Shown: piece by piece, positions 14,511-26,984 of the stretch
How the letters are laid out: each line of letters starts with the position of its first letter
How positions within the stretch are numbered: the stretch's first letter is position 1
The notes under the pieces: generated by a model
Databases searched by the model: none
Told to the model about the DNA's origin: nothing
Seen by the model: the letters and a program-made list of their open reading frames with translations, nothing else
DNA from: Naganishia liquefaciens
Taxonomy: Eukaryota > Basidiomycota > Tremellomycetes > Filobasidiales > Filobasidiaceae
Direction: 5' to 3'
Length of the DNA: 64,000 nt
NCBI GenBank assembly: GCA_013423385.1
Contig: BLZA01000011.1
Span: 185,174-249,173 of the forward strand
Made by a program: the position numbers and the translations under genes

Positions 14511-15575
14511 GCATATATCGATTTTACATTGTCGAGATGTGGGAACAGAGTGCTAGCAAGGCGCAAGAAAGAAACGGAGGAGAAACGCTCCTCGAAAACC
14601 GGGAGAAGGAGTACGATATCGCTACCCTAAAATCGGGAGGATAGAGGCTATAGATAGAGATCCCCAACGAGCAGATTTCACGGGAGCAGCCGACCCGGCG
14701 CCGTCGCTGGCTGAAGGGCGGATATCTTGTGCAATCTGCATATGACAACGATACCACTCTGCACACGTCATCGACATCGCGAACACGGTCCTCAGAAGCG
14801 AAAGCAAGCCAGAACTATGTGCGCGCCTTTGTCGCTACCGAAAACTGCTGTCGCAACGCATCCCAAGCCGACCGACCAGTTGAAAGGGTAAGCGAAAAAG
14901 GTCGCTGCCAAGAGCTGACACGACTGGGCTTCAAAGATACTGTCAACTATATTTGAGTGCTATGTATAACTTGATGATAATAGCGACTTGATCTTGCTGT
15001 ATGACCTATATCAATCGACATTGAAGTGCGAAAGGAGCGCAGTATTTTGGATTAAAAGCTCGAGTGCCACAATTCATACCGTATGATGAGCCTTGTTTCG
15101 AAAGCGACAACTGCAGGTGACTCTTCGGCCTGCGCAGGTCTCGAGAAGTGAGACGTCATCCATACCTCGGTGTCACGCACACGACACAACAATGGCATTT
15201 CAGAATATTGATATCGAAGACCCTAGATAGTACAAGTCGTGATGAATGAATACGCACAGACATGCCTCACACAGAAAGAATAGAGAAACAAGACGAGAAA
15301 GCGGGAAAGGGTAGCATAAACTACGGCCTCTCGATGTGACCTGCTGGACACAGTATTCATGCATCAGCATGTTTGAGGAAAGGTCGCTTCCTGACATGAC
15401 GCAGGATGTGAGAGAGGTCTCCTGTACTTGAGTCTTTGCAGAAAGGTCTATGATTCGTCGATAGGCGAAACCAAGTTGGTGATGATGATGTGGCGAATGA
15501 TGTTGGATGAATGTCGATCGCGATTTGCCCCGTCTGCTGGAGGAGAGGGGAAACGGCAGGTCCTGGATATTCCAT
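14511..15575. other. Convergent intergenic region between the coiled-coil gene and CDC42
   Basis: These 1.07 kb separate two 3' ends. Short frames on both strands lack conserved motifs, so I see no gene here. Confidence 0.5.
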
Positions 15576-16331
15576 CTAGAGGATGACACACTTCTTGGCC
15601 TTCTTGGTCACCGGAGGTTCTAATGCGGCGACGATAGCCTGACAATGGCGGAACGGGTCAGACCACGGTATGAAGGAAACGGCGGTTCCTGAACTTACCT
15701 CGTCAAACACATTCTTCAAACCCTTCTGGGTCAAGGCCGAGCACTCGACATACTTGACGGCGCCCAATTCGCGCGCCAGCCGTTCTCCTTGCTCAATCTG
15801 AATTGGCCTCTGCTTCTGCCTCGCCAATTTCTCAATCACGCTCTGGTCATCCCGCAGATCTATCTGGGTGCCAACGATGAGGCACGGCACACCCGGGCAA
15901 TGATGATGCACTTCGGGAAACCATTTCTCCTTGACGTTTTCAAACGAGGCAGGTGATGTGACGGAGAAGCAGACGAGGAAGACGTCGGTTTGTGGGTAGG
16001 AGAGTGGACGGAGACGATCGTAGTCTTCCTGACCGGCGGTATCGAAAAGGCCGAGGGTGTACGGGTCGTCGCCAATCATGACCGTGACGGCATCTGCGTG
16101 AAACGTTAAGTCTGATGATTCTGGTTGATGATGGTAGACGTACAGTTGTCGAAAACAGTGGGAACATATTCACTCGGGAATTTGTTGGTGGTGTAGGAGA
16201 TCAACAGACACGTCCTGATTTACGAGTACACATGAGCGTTAGATGGGCATTAATTCGGTGACAGTGTTTTGAACGTGAACGTACTTTCCAACGGCACCGT
16301 CACCGACGACAACACACTTGATGGTCTGCAT
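15576..16331 (-). CDS. CDC42: Rho-family GTPase Cdc42
   Basis: A membrane-bound molecular switch controlling cell polarity and budding. Four exons (16331-16285, 16214-16144, 16093-15699, 15638-15576) give exactly 191 residues, the usual Cdc42 length. The product opens [17 protein letters not shown] (P-loop), then effector loop YVPTVFDNY, switch [19 protein letters not shown], guanine motif [25 protein letters not shown] and the tail KKAKKCVIL. The CVIL box predicts geranylgeranylation with a lysine-rich membrane patch before it. EALEPP-type sequence before the tail favours Cdc42 over Rac or Rho1. Confidence 0.97.
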
Positions 16332-17992
16332 AGTGAGCGGGAGAGAACTTTAAGATTGTACGACTAGATGACGAACAAACACGATCAGTACGCCTTGTCG
16401 GAGCAACAGGGATTGCTCGGTATGTTGGATTGTCATAGTCCGACTGTTCAGCCCTTCCGTTCGTCCATCTTCCCCTCCAAATCAATAAGTCCGACGACAG
16501 GGACACTTCGACAACAAGCGTCCTGACCCATCTCTCCTGGGCTGTCATGCTTCTCCGTTTCCTCGTGCAATCAGCGTATCGGCACACAAGACACGCTCAG
16601 GCCGTTCTCCTCATCCATAACAATCTCCTCTCCATCTGATTCCCACAACAACCACCTGAGAGACCCGATCTAATGCTTACGGAAGCTGATGAATTGCACC
16701 TGATGCCGTTCTACTTGATGTCCACACGTAAACAAATCCTCCAACGAACCGGTAGACAATGGCCGAGGGAATGACAGGCTCCGCGAAACGACGTTCTGTA
16801 TTGATGCCGGGGAGTCCGCAAAGATGAGCTGATCCTGGAGCTTGGTCGCGAATGTCGCTTCTGACCGATCAAGCGAGCAATGAACACCTGGCGCGCGTGT
16901 GGCTTAGAGCTGATTTGATGATGCCAACGATCCAAACGTTCAAAAGGCTTCGACGGGCGCGAGCGTGTGGTTCTTCTGTATTGGCTGAGCGGGGAGTGGG
17001 CGATATCCCGGCGCGAGATCCGTCTCGTGCTATCAGTGCGGGGATCAAGGTGTATGCGGGCTCAGCAGCCAGCCAGCGAGCTGCGAGGGGAGCAACAACA
17101 ACGGGGACCGGCCGGCTATGCTTGCGGACATTGCAACAGCATCTCCGTCTCTCGGTCCCGACTTCCGGACACGCGGCGCCAGAAGGGGAGAGCTCGTGCG
17201 AGTCACGTGTCGCTGAGCGTGAGAAGAGTGTTCAGGGACATCGCACAACAGGCATCATCCAGCCCATGCTCGCGGCGTTTAGACCGTCATCACAGAAGAT
17301 TGATGTAGATAGCAGGCAGTAGAAATTACAACAGGCCTTTTTCTGCCTACGGGTGCATATGACATGCGACAGTTGATGTGGTGCAAGAGAAAAGGGGGAA
17401 GGAGAAAAAGAGTATATATGCAAGAGTATATGAAGCGGGTGTTTCGGGTGGAGAGCCTCTATGCTCGCCAAGTATGCCAGATAAAGGCCTCTTTTCCGGA
17501 AGCAGCGCCACCATTGAGAAGCCAGGCGCCACAATGGCATTGCGGTGCGATCGTCTACACGTCCGTAAGCGACCACCTGCTAAGCTCCTTTTTCTGTTGA
17601 TCCGTGATGGTACAGTCTGACTTTGGTGTTTTATTCCCCGGACACGTCAAGTCGGTGAATTTACACAAGTGTAGGCGAAAGTTACAGAGCCCTTTTAGTC
17701 GTCATCGTCTTGTCATCTTGATTCGTTTCTGCGTCCTGCAAGTCGCTTGTATTCTCTGCGTCGATTATAATCGCTTTCATTGCCCTTTTGTTTTCTGCTG
17801 AGATTCCTTTTTTTTTGCTGATTATAAACACTGCATAGTCGCATTTGAGTCGACACTCGCAGGAGCAGGCGTCATTGGAGCCTCTTGCCTTGACATCAGC
17901 TCTCGCTGTGAACAACCTCTTGTCAACCTCTTTTGCCTCTTGGACGGCGTGCAATCGTAGCTCACCATTCCACCTGAATGCGACGTTTACTA
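16332..17992. other. Intergenic region upstream of CDC42, 3' of the PUF gene
   Basis: 1.66 kb with no supported gene. A plus ATG frame at 16852-17322 (156 codons) has biased Ala/Arg/Ser composition and no motif; it lies where the CDC42 promoter and leader should be. Confidence 0.45.
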
Positions 17993-18065
17993 CTACTGTT
18001 GTTGCTGCTGCTGCTGCTGCTGCTGGTGGTGCTGGTGGTGCTGCTGCTGCTGGTGCTGCGCCATA
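17993..18065 (-). repeat. CAG/CAA/CAC microsatellite coding a Gln/His tail
   Basis: The last codons of the PUF gene form an imperfect trinucleotide repeat (mostly CAG, with CAA and CAC) coding mixed Gln and His and ending in ten Gln before the stop. It is likely length-variable between strains. Confidence 0.85.
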
Positions 18066-21000
18066 TACTGGCTCGGCATGGTGCCAGTCATATCGCTCAT
18101 CTGGGCCGGCTGCATTCCAAGCCCACCGAAGGTAGGCGAGAGCTCGAATGCAGGCGTCTCATTTCGATTGGGCGATGCGAACCTCATGGGTGGGTTGGCT
18201 GCGCGAGGCAATCGAGACGGATCAGTGAACTGCGAGGAAAGTGACATTAGCAGGCTTCGAGAGACGCAGCTGGAGCAACCGCTTACTGGATTATACGGAT
18301 CCGATGTCGGGCTCATCAACGAAGCATGCGGAGTGGCGAAAGAGCTGACAGATCCCATGGTGGGCGTCGGAGACATGGCCTGAGCCATGTTGGGGCTGAG
18401 AGCCTGTCCAAAGCTCGCTTGCAGGCCCGCCATCGGAGCCATCATCACAGGATTCAGACCGCCCGAGTTTGCTAGACCCTGGCCCAGCTGGAAAGCGTGT
18501 ATCGAGTTGATGAGCGAATTGACATCACTGGCCGAGGATCCAGGCGGAACGCCCATCATGGGTGGGCCCGACAAGATCGGTGAAGGAGGAATCATGCCAG
18601 CGCCATTATACATGCCGTTCCCGATGCCGTTTCCGGACTGAGTATTGTAACCGTTGTATCGTTGAGCATTGCCGAAGCCTCCACGACCACCGGGAGAGCC
18701 TCGACCGCCGAACCTGGAATTGCCGGTCTGAACAGGAGGTGCAACGGTGGCTGGCACCGGAAGACCGCATTCTTCCAAAAGTTTGCGATAGGCAAAGCCG
18801 GTGGTGTTCTTCATGCTTTCCAAGATACGTTTGCATGCTTGCACCATTTCCGCCTTGCGCCTGGGCTCCCACATATCGCTACAGACAATTTTGGTGATGG
18901 AATGACTGCCGTGCACTTGGTCTTGCAGAATTTCGTGCAATACCTGGTCTCCTGGAGACTTGAAGATTGCGTCCAGCACAACGTCGACAGCTTCGGGCTC
19001 TTCTTTTTGATTGACGACTAACGATACCGGACGATTAGCCTCTTCTGCGATGCGGCGAAGTGTTGTACTTACTTCGCAAGATGGTCAGAGAGGCAAGCTT
19101 GTGCGTAGCTAAATGTGAAAAGTGACTAGCAAGACGAGAAGCCAAGAGGCCAAACCTTCCCGGTAGATCAGGCGCATCCATCAACCAGGTCAACAATAAC
19201 GCGCCATTCGGGTTGGTTGCGAGGGGAACAGCGTGTAATATGATAGCTGCGGCGATGCGTTTCTGGAAAAGCGAGCCGATGGATGAGTGGTTCACCATGC
19301 AATTCGCTGATCAAGGCATACCTTGTCATAGTGAGACGTTTCCTGCCTCTCCAGACAGGTCCGCATACACCTCGCTCCGAAACGCGTCTGAGCGATATCC
19401 CACACCCGGTCCACCATGGCATCATAGACGAATTTGTTGTACGGCGCAGGGAACTTGAGACTGTCAGAGATGTCAGGTGAGCGGTCCGTCGCATATCCCG
19501 TCTGACAGTGCCTACCATGCGCTGACCAGATAGTTTCCAAAGCCGTCAGCAGACAATGGTGGGACATATGGCGCAAGGTTTCGCGCGATGATCTCGTATT
19601 CTTCCGGTCTGGAAGCCTGTCCAATAATAGCCTGAGCAGCCCAAGTACCATGTTTATTGGTACCGGTCAAGGCCAAATGGGGCGCGATACGCTCCAGCAT
19701 GGCAAATCGAAGGGAGGGACTAGCGCTTGCATATAGTTTCTGAATGATCGTATTGCCGACGTAATCAGATGCCAGCTGTAAGAATTGGCCGGATCCATGT
19801 CAACAAGACCCATACGGAATCATCCATGCTTAACTTACGACCACACAATCGTCCAGCATATCACTGGTGATTTGATCAATCTCATCTGCGGAACAGAAAT
19901 TCGCTTCGATTCTTTGCCTGATTTGTTTTAATCCACTCGGATCGAAACGCCGGAGCTGCGGTCTTTCCGGCATGACGGGGATGTAGCTGTAGTACAAAGT
20001 GTGCTTCTCAGCATCTGAGTGCCCTCTGTCAGCGCTTGAATCGTGTGGAAGCCATCGACCCATGACTTACTGCCAACAGCTCGAACATCTTCCGCCATGT
20101 GCCGGTCGCCTTTGCTAAGGACCAGCATTATCATCTGCTCTTCTGAGATGCCGCCCTCGGACTCGAGCTGTTCTTTCACGCTTTCCGCCAATCGTGTAGT
20201 GTCAGGCTTCCCGGTTGCTGCTTTGACATCGGTATGGACACCTCGATGGATGAGATCGATAACCAGGTTACTTCCATAGTTTTCCACATTGGCCAGGTTT
20301 TCGGCATTGATCGCGTTCGTTCCGGAACCCCGGACTTGCCTCAAAGCTTGCAGCACTTCGCCGTCGTCGGACCCTCGAGGAGCGTCACCAGATACACTGC
20401 CATCTCCGGAGACAGAGCCCGCCGTTGAACGGGTAGGGACTTTGGCGAAACCGATCTTGATCGCACCTACACCGGCGCCGAGAATTTCTCGACCATTCAA
20501 CGCTGTTCGGGCAGCAACAGCGGATTCCATGTTCTCAAAGTTTACTAAAAGATGAAGACATCAACAAGGACAGCACGCAAGAAGAACGTCAACACGTACT
20601 GAAACCGCACTGTTTGTTTGACAAGACCCGGGCTGACTCGACCGCTCCAAAAGGCGTAAAGATCGTGAGCAAAGTGGACGACGTGGTGTCAGCAGGGATG
20701 CTTCCGATCCACAGTGCTCTGGAAGGCGTTGTCTCCGTTCGCCTCTCTCGCGCTTCAGAGGTGTCGCTCGCTCCCATGCTAGAAAGACTGGTTTGACTCA
20801 TCGAATACTTGAGAGTCGAAGCTGATGGTGCTGCCGTCGGAACGGAATCGATCTTTCCAAAGCCCACGCGAACAGGGGTGTCCGAGAGCGAAGGAATCTG
20901 GCCGCCCAATCGGATGAGAACGTCGTCTTTTGCCCTAATAGCATCTTCCTTGTCTATGTAGTTCACAAAGGCACATGACTAAGCGAGAGAGAAAGATGAT

Positions 21001-22805
21001 ACAATGTTAGTCACTACAATAGCTTAAATATTTCCAATGGACTCACCTTCTCCGGCAAGAGACGCAAAGATTCGATTGTACCATATTGAGCAAATACCTC
21101 CATCAGATCATTGGTCGTCGTCATGACATCCAAATTACCAAGCCACAGACTTCGGGTAGGCTGCTGTCCTTGATTTTCGCCGGTAAGATTGGAGGCTGCA
21201 CGAGATTTCCCACCGCCCGATCTAGACAATCCATCTTCACCCTGCGCATTGGATCCAACACTGTACATTGAGCTGATCGACTGAGACGCATTGTGTCGAG
21301 GCGCGATACCTTGATGCATGCTGGCGAAGCCTCTATCGTTGCGGGTGGTGGGAACGAATGGCGCCGAAGAAGCGTTGCCCGAATCGTATGCGTCGTAACT
21401 CGCAACATCGGCCGAGGATCCGATTCTATTAGAATCATGCGTTGCGCCGACAGTGTTTCGCAGCTTGTGGGAATCTAGCATACCAATCGTTGTAGCTCGA
21501 GGGCGAGCCGATGAGCCGAGCAAACCGCCGTCTCTGAATCCCTTGATTTGAGCGGAGCCTGTCGAGGGCGTCTGGCTATAGTCAGCAAGACCTGTTGTCG
21601 CGAGATCGGGCATCAAATTGTATCCCGAATAATCGTCGTACAGCCCGATGGGCCGAGATGCGTCTCTGTCTTCGCCAAGATTAGCTGCAGAGATCAGGTC
21701 TTGGAACGAGCTCGCGGATTTGTAAGCGGGTCGAACATAGTTTGAGACGGTATTGGCCCTGTTTCTGTTGGCGGAAGACGAAGTTGCCGATGTCTTTGCT
21801 GTCGAACTCTGGGCCTGGGCTTGCAGTCTTTGACTGTGGCTTGCCGAGGGCATTGTCGGCCCCTTTTCGAACCCGAACGTCGTCGCTCGGGGAGTTTCCG
21901 AGTTGTCCGCGAGTCCGAGGTAGTCCATGGTCGAGAAGGTCACGTAGTCGTCTGCGCCGGAAGAACCGTTGGAGGAGGTGTGAGAGGCAATTGTCCGCAG
22001 ATCCTTGCTACCCATCACCTGGTTGAGCTGTGATCGACCTGGGATAGCGCCGCTGTAAAAGACGGAACCGAAGCCATTTCCAGTGTTGCTTGCAGAACCG
22101 ACAGCATTATCAGCGAGCGACAATGAACCAGATCGAAGCCGGTTCGCTGAGTCCGCAGAGGAGCTTGCCATCATTGCCGTGCCCCCTGTCAACGCTGCTG
22201 CAGATGATGCTGTATGTCGAAGTAGCGGTCGCGTAAGGTAAGAACCAGAAGTGGAGGATGTAGATGGAGCAGGGTAACTGGATTGATCGGCTGAGGAGTG
22301 AAGGCCGGGATCTTGATGACCGTTCGATACTGGCACCGTATTGTCCAACGCGTAGCCACCAACACTGGAGCCACCATCACGTCGAGGGGTAGAATTGTAT
22401 TCGGACGGCATCGTTCTGATCTCCTTTCGTGTTTAGATCTCGACCAATGATAACTGCCAGAGCACCACTCACCCAGCTCGTGCCCGTCTGTATCCACTGA
22501 GGCTCAGGCCACCCTTCCCACTATCGTCGTCCCTTTCCGTATAATCTTGCAACTCGTCATAGAGCGTCCCTGCACCACCCGTCGTTTCGCTTCGCTGATG
22601 TCCCATGCCTCGGAGATTAGCTGATGTCGGCCGATACAGCGGCGATTGGCCAGAATCTCCAGAAGGGTCGTGACGCCTGGGAGCAGACGGGTGTCGCAAC
22701 GTCAGTCGAGCCATGCGGGTCAAGGAGATAGGGGACATACCGTGTGTCGTAACCCGACAAACGACTCCCGTTTCCTTGATAATTATCCATCCTCCTATCG
22801 GACAT
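17993..22805 (-). CDS. JSN1: RRM and Pumilio (PUF) RNA-binding protein of the Jsn1/Puf2 type
   Basis: A post-transcriptional regulator that binds target mRNA 3' UTRs, in yeast often for mitochondrial or membrane proteins. Eleven exons stay in frame from the ATG at 22805 to the stop at 17993, about 1407 residues. The N-terminal 500 residues are Ser/Gly/Thr-rich and probably disordered. RRM1 (SLWLGNLDVMTTTNDLMEVF) begins near 511 and RRM2 (RALWIGSIPADTTSSTLL) near 630, a two-RRM plus PUF order known from yeast Jsn1/Puf2. PUF repeats follow at about 830-1170 with SDYVGNTIIQKLY, NKHGTWAAQAII, DGFGNYLVSACLKF, TRFGARCMRTCLER and HGSHSITKIV. The tail is Gly/Met/Pro-rich and ends in a Gln/His run coded by CAG repeats. 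Exon 7 uses a GTAGGC donor, needed to restore LVSACLKFPAP. Confidence 0.9.
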
Positions 22806-23819
22806 GACGGGAATGTGGTGTCAGCACCTTGCTTGCATCGGCATCAACTCTTGCACCTACGCTCTTAGCTAATGGGCATGAGAGAATGAGGTCAACTATT
22901 GTGCGATATCCCCAGAATTATGCCACGCAAAGAGCCTTCCACAACTTTGGTGAAGAGGAAATTCGGTTCTTGGTGAAAGGAGATTGGATTTCGTTGGTTT
23001 CCGTTATAGTCGTTAACTTTCTGAAGTCTCTCTGTCGACGCGCCACTTGTCGGCTGAAACGTCGGCGCAAGAGGAGGCGTATAAGATCGGAATGCCTCCG
23101 CAGCTGACAATCAGAAGGGTGCAGCAACCGTACTACGTGTGACTTGTAAAGACTCGGTCGGTGGAGCACGCCTTTAGATTCCCGTCAAGCGGTTTGCTGT
23201 AAACGCGAGAGATTGACGAGAGGAGGGCTGCGTGATTGTGTAGATCACCGAGTGGTCGCTCGGAGTATCCAGCAGGCAGAGGACAGGTCAGCCTCGTGTC
23301 TTCAATACCCTGAGAATAGCCGCAGCGGACTGGGTGTACGGTATGACGCCAGTCCCCTCGAATTCGAGCAGTGCACTTAGCCGGCCCGCGGACATTTCGA
23401 CGCGTCGATCGGCTCGAGAATTCGCGTCGAGGCAGCTGTCCAAGCTGCTGTCGAGGCGCAGCGGATGATTTCGGGGATCGTCGCAGCGGATGCCAGGGAT
23501 AGGGGCACATGGATGGGAGAGGCGAAAGGGGAAAGGGGAAAGGGGAAAGGGGAAAGGGGAAAGGGGAAATTGCATAGCCTTCCAGGCATCTGCTTACAGG
23601 AGATGGATCGATACGCAGCACGCAGCGTTTGAGTCGTGTCGAGCACGCTTGCACGTCCATCGAGGCAAAGCGACGCCAACGTGAACGAGCGATAGTTGAC
23701 ACGACACCAATATCACATATCACGAAAACCATACAACTAAAGCAATAATATCCCAATCATTTATCCTCCGAATGCGACTGCGCGTCCCGAGGTTTTCATC
23801 TCTCCCCCAATTTCCCGGT
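22806..23819. promoter_or_regulatory. Intergenic region: PUF gene promoter and PUT2 3' flank
   Basis: About 1 kb with no supported gene. It must hold the PUF gene promoter (minus strand) and the end of the PUT2 transcript. A minus open frame at 23133-23756 reads Phe-Pro-Leu-Ser repeats only because it crosses a 7-bp tandem repeat. Confidence 0.5.
23525..23569. repeat. 7-bp minisatellite (AAAGGGG), six units
   Basis: Six perfect AAAGGGG units plus a partial AAA lie in tandem between the PUF gene start and the PUT2 stop. All purines are on the plus strand. Confidence 0.95.
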
Positions 23820-25764
23820 TTATACGAGGTTCGAAGGGTACGCAAATTCCTCTGGCGCGCCAAAGTTTTCCTTGATAGATCGCGCCGACACAAATCGGTA
23901 GAAGATGGAGATCGAGCCCGACTTGTCGTTGGTTCCCGACGCTCGCGCACCACCGAACGGCTGCTGACCGACGACGGCGCCGGTGCACTTGTCGTTGATA
24001 TAGAAGTTTCCAGCGGCGTTGCGGAGCTTGCTCGAGGCGAGGATGAGCGCCGATCGATCCTTGGCGAAGATGGATCCGGTCAGGGCGTATTCAGTCGTTC
24101 CATCGATCAACTCGCAAGTCTGCTCAAATTCGGCATCCGGGTAGACGTAGACGGTGATGACGGGTCCAAAGATTTCCTCTCGCATGGTGATGGATTTCGG
24201 GTCCTTGGTGACGATAACCGTGGGCTCGACGAAGAATCCCTTAGAGTCATCACCCTTGCCGCCACAAAGAATCTCGCCACCAGCCTCCTTGGCCTTGGAA
24301 ATCATGCCCGTGATCTTGTCAAACGACTGTCGGTGAATGACAGGACCCATAAAGTTCTCCCATTCGGTTTGCGGGCCGAGCTTGATCTTGGCGACTTCCT
24401 CTTGCAGGATCTGCTTGAACCCGCCTTCCTTGTTCCAGAGCGACTCGGGAACATACATACGCGACAAGGCGGAGCACTTTTGACCCTGGTATTCAAAGCC
24501 GGCTCGGATCGCCTGGAGAACACCTTCACGGGCGTCGGCGGAGGGGTGGTAGAGGTGGAAGTTCTTGCCGCCGGTTTCCCCAACAATGCGCGGGTATCCT
24601 CGGTAGTTGTCGAGGTTACTGGAGATGTCCTTCCAAAGCTGCTTGAAGACGCCGGTAGAGCCGGTGAAGTGCAAGGAGGCGAACTCCTTGTGCTTGATAC
24701 ATTCCTGGACGATTTCTCGGGGCTCTCCCTGCGATGAAAAGAATGAGAAAGCGTGCTTTCAGCGCTCAGGCTGAACTAACGGGAATGAACTGGATGACAC
24801 TGGGCGGCAAACCAGCTTCGAGCAAAATCTTGTGGACCAAGTAGTTGGAGTAGACCGCAGCAGCCGAAGGCTTCCAGATACAGACGTTGCCGACAACGGC
24901 GGGCGCAAAGACCAAGTTTCCACCGATAGCGGTAAAGTTGAATGGCGCTACGGCCAACACGAATCCCTCGAGCGGTCGGAACTCGGTTCGGTTCCAGATA
25001 CCGGCCGAGTTGGCGGGAGGCTGCTGAGTGTAAAGCTCCTCGACGTACTTGACGCCGAATCGGAAAAAGTCCGCCAGCTCGGCCGCGGTATCAATCTCGG
25101 CCTGCCATGCATTCTTTCCCTGACCCAACATGGTCGACGCCATTAGCTCATATCGATATTTACCGGAGACGAGGTCAGCTGCCTTGAGGAAGATGGCGGC
25201 CTTGTCGTTCCAGGGCATGTCTTCCCATTCGCGTTTGGCGGCAAGGGAGCTGGCAATGGCGTCGTTCAGAACCGAAGCGGATGCACCGTGGACAGTACAG
25301 AGGTGGTTGGCGTGGTCGTGCGGAAGGGTTTGCTTGACGATGTTACCGGTTCGGACCTGTAAAGCGGTCAGCGGGGCGAGCTTATGGAGAGGGATGAAAA
25401 TTGACGCACCTCCTTGCCGTCGATCACACAGGGGACGTCAAAGGGCATTTGACCTTGCATCTTGTCAAGAGCAGCCTGGAGCTTCTGTCGATCAATCGAT
25501 CCCGGTCCATAGTTCCGCTATGAGAGACAAGCAGTCAATCTCGAGGTTCTGTGACCTTGTCGGGGAACATACCATGGGCTCATTCTCGACGACAGGAATC
25601 TTGAACGTCGCAAGGGTGGCGGTCGAGACATTCCTGTTGAGACCTCGTTGGAGGTACTGAGCAGCGGGCTGTCGAGCCGCGACGCTGACCGAGGGCAGTG
25701 CCCGTCGAGCGGCCTGACGAGAGACGGAAGAAGAGAGACGAGTGGCGGTTTTAGAGACAAACAT
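23820..25764 (-). CDS. PUT2: Delta-1-pyrroline-5-carboxylate dehydrogenase
   Basis: Oxidises pyrroline-5-carboxylate (glutamate semialdehyde) to glutamate with NAD in mitochondria, the second step of proline use. Four exons (25764-25573, 25517-25410, 25356-24781, 24728-23820) give about 594 residues. The N-terminus, rich in Arg, Ser and Ala (MFVSKTATRLSSSVSRQ...), is a clear mitochondrial presequence. Aldehyde dehydrogenase motifs are intact: APFNFTAIGGN, FTGSTGVFK, the general base Glu in VGETGGKN, the catalytic Cys in EYQGQKCSALSR, EEIFGPV and the end QPFGGARASGTNDK. A TATATA run at 25825-25830 lies about 65 bases before the ATG on this strand. One donor is GTTAGT, which is weaker than the others. 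Confidence 0.97.
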
Positions 25765-26178
25765 GGTGATGTAAGGTTGGGGAACAATGATGCGTCAAAG
25801 TGTGCTCGAAGCGAAGCGGGCAAGTATATATCCCTCGTAGGCGAGAGGTGTTTGCGAGCGAAAATTCCTGGCCGATCGGGTGCGATGCTTGGCCGGGCGG
25901 ATGATTGGTGAGAGGAAGGGAAAATTCAAAAGTCTACACTCTCGCCATCGGGGACTCCGCACTCTCGCACAGGCGTTTCAGATGACGCGGCAGATAAGGA
26001 CGGGAAAAGAAGCAAAGCATGTCCGTGCGCTGGATCATAGATGCTGTAGGCTGCTGTGACTGATCGCACTCGTGATCGCGTCGAGAAGTCAAGAGACGTT
26101 CTACGCACTCTTCACGTTGCCAATCTCCTCCTGTGCAAATCATTCCGCAGCACCCACGCCATCCACGCCACCCACGCC
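25765..26178. promoter_or_regulatory. Divergent promoter between PUT2 and TRS20
   Basis: 414 bases between outward-pointing starts. A TATATA motif sits at 25825-25830, placed for PUT2. I did not find a clear CGG-N10-CCG Put3-type site. Confidence 0.5.
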
Positions 26179-26984
26179 ATGGCCTACTACCTCGCCATTG
26201 TCTCCCCGCAAGACGCGCCGCTATACGAAGCCCTTCTCTCGACATCCAAGAACCCGTCCTCGCTCGTTCCGGCATCTTCCAGCACAGGCCTCGGCAGCGG
26301 CGCAGCAACGACTCTTCACTCCTTCCCGGCATGGTCGACCATCACTATGGGCCTCCCTGCCGAGTCCAAGGCCATCTTGGAGAAGGCAGCGGAAGCCGAA
26401 GCCAAGGGGGAGACGTTTGATCCGTTCCCTGTCAGTATGCTCGGTGGACCAGGAACGACGAGCGGGGCGGCCATTGCGGGGAAGAACGAGCTGGGAGTGG
26501 AGATGCACATGTTGCAGATGATTGCGTTCTCAAGTCTGGATTCTGTTGAAGAAGTCATGGCGGGGAACAGTAGTCAGTGAGTCTTGATCGATGCAGAGAT
26601 GTCGTGTGACGCTTACCCTCAATTAGGTACCTGCGGTCCATAGACAAGTATAATGAATGGCTTGTATCGGCGTTCGTAGCTCCTAATGGTACGCAAATAT
26701 CAGACATGATCCCCCTTCCTAGCATTAACGCCTGCATGACGACAGTGAAATTCGTCTTGTTACACGACATCCGGAACGAAGAGGGTATCAGGTTATTCTT
26801 CATGGACGTCTGGGAAAGCTATGTCAAGGTTCGTCGTATTCAACTTGACGCGCGCATTCAGTCAGAATAAATATGGAGGGCTGTTTTCCAGATTGCTTTG
26901 AACCCGTTTCATACCACCGACGCATTGCTTGGATCGCAGGCATTCGAGAACAAAGTACGAGCTAGCGCACGGAAGAATCTCTGA
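26179..26984 (+). CDS. TRS20: TRAPP complex subunit (sedlin / TRAPPC2 family)
   Basis: A small longin-fold subunit of the TRAPP tethering complex that acts in ER-to-Golgi traffic. Four exons (26179-26576, 26627-26688, 26746-26828, 26892-26984) give about 211 residues, longer than the usual 140-175. The start MAYYLAIVSPQDAPLYE and the core YLRSIDKYNEWLVSAFVAP, KFVLLHDIRNEEGIRLFF and VKIALNPFH match the family well. The extra length comes from an Ala/Ser/Gly-rich loop at about residues 25-95 between the first strand and the helix that starts near LQMIAFSSLD. Ends SARKNL. Confidence 0.93.

Noticed and set aside
16852-17322. 156-codon plus ATG frame upstream of CDC42
   Set aside because: Biased Ala/Arg/Ser composition, no motif, and it occupies the probable CDC42 promoter and leader.
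23133-23756. 207-codon minus frame with Phe-Pro-Leu-Ser repeats
   Set aside because: It starts without ATG and its repeats only reflect the 7-bp AAAGGGG minisatellite.
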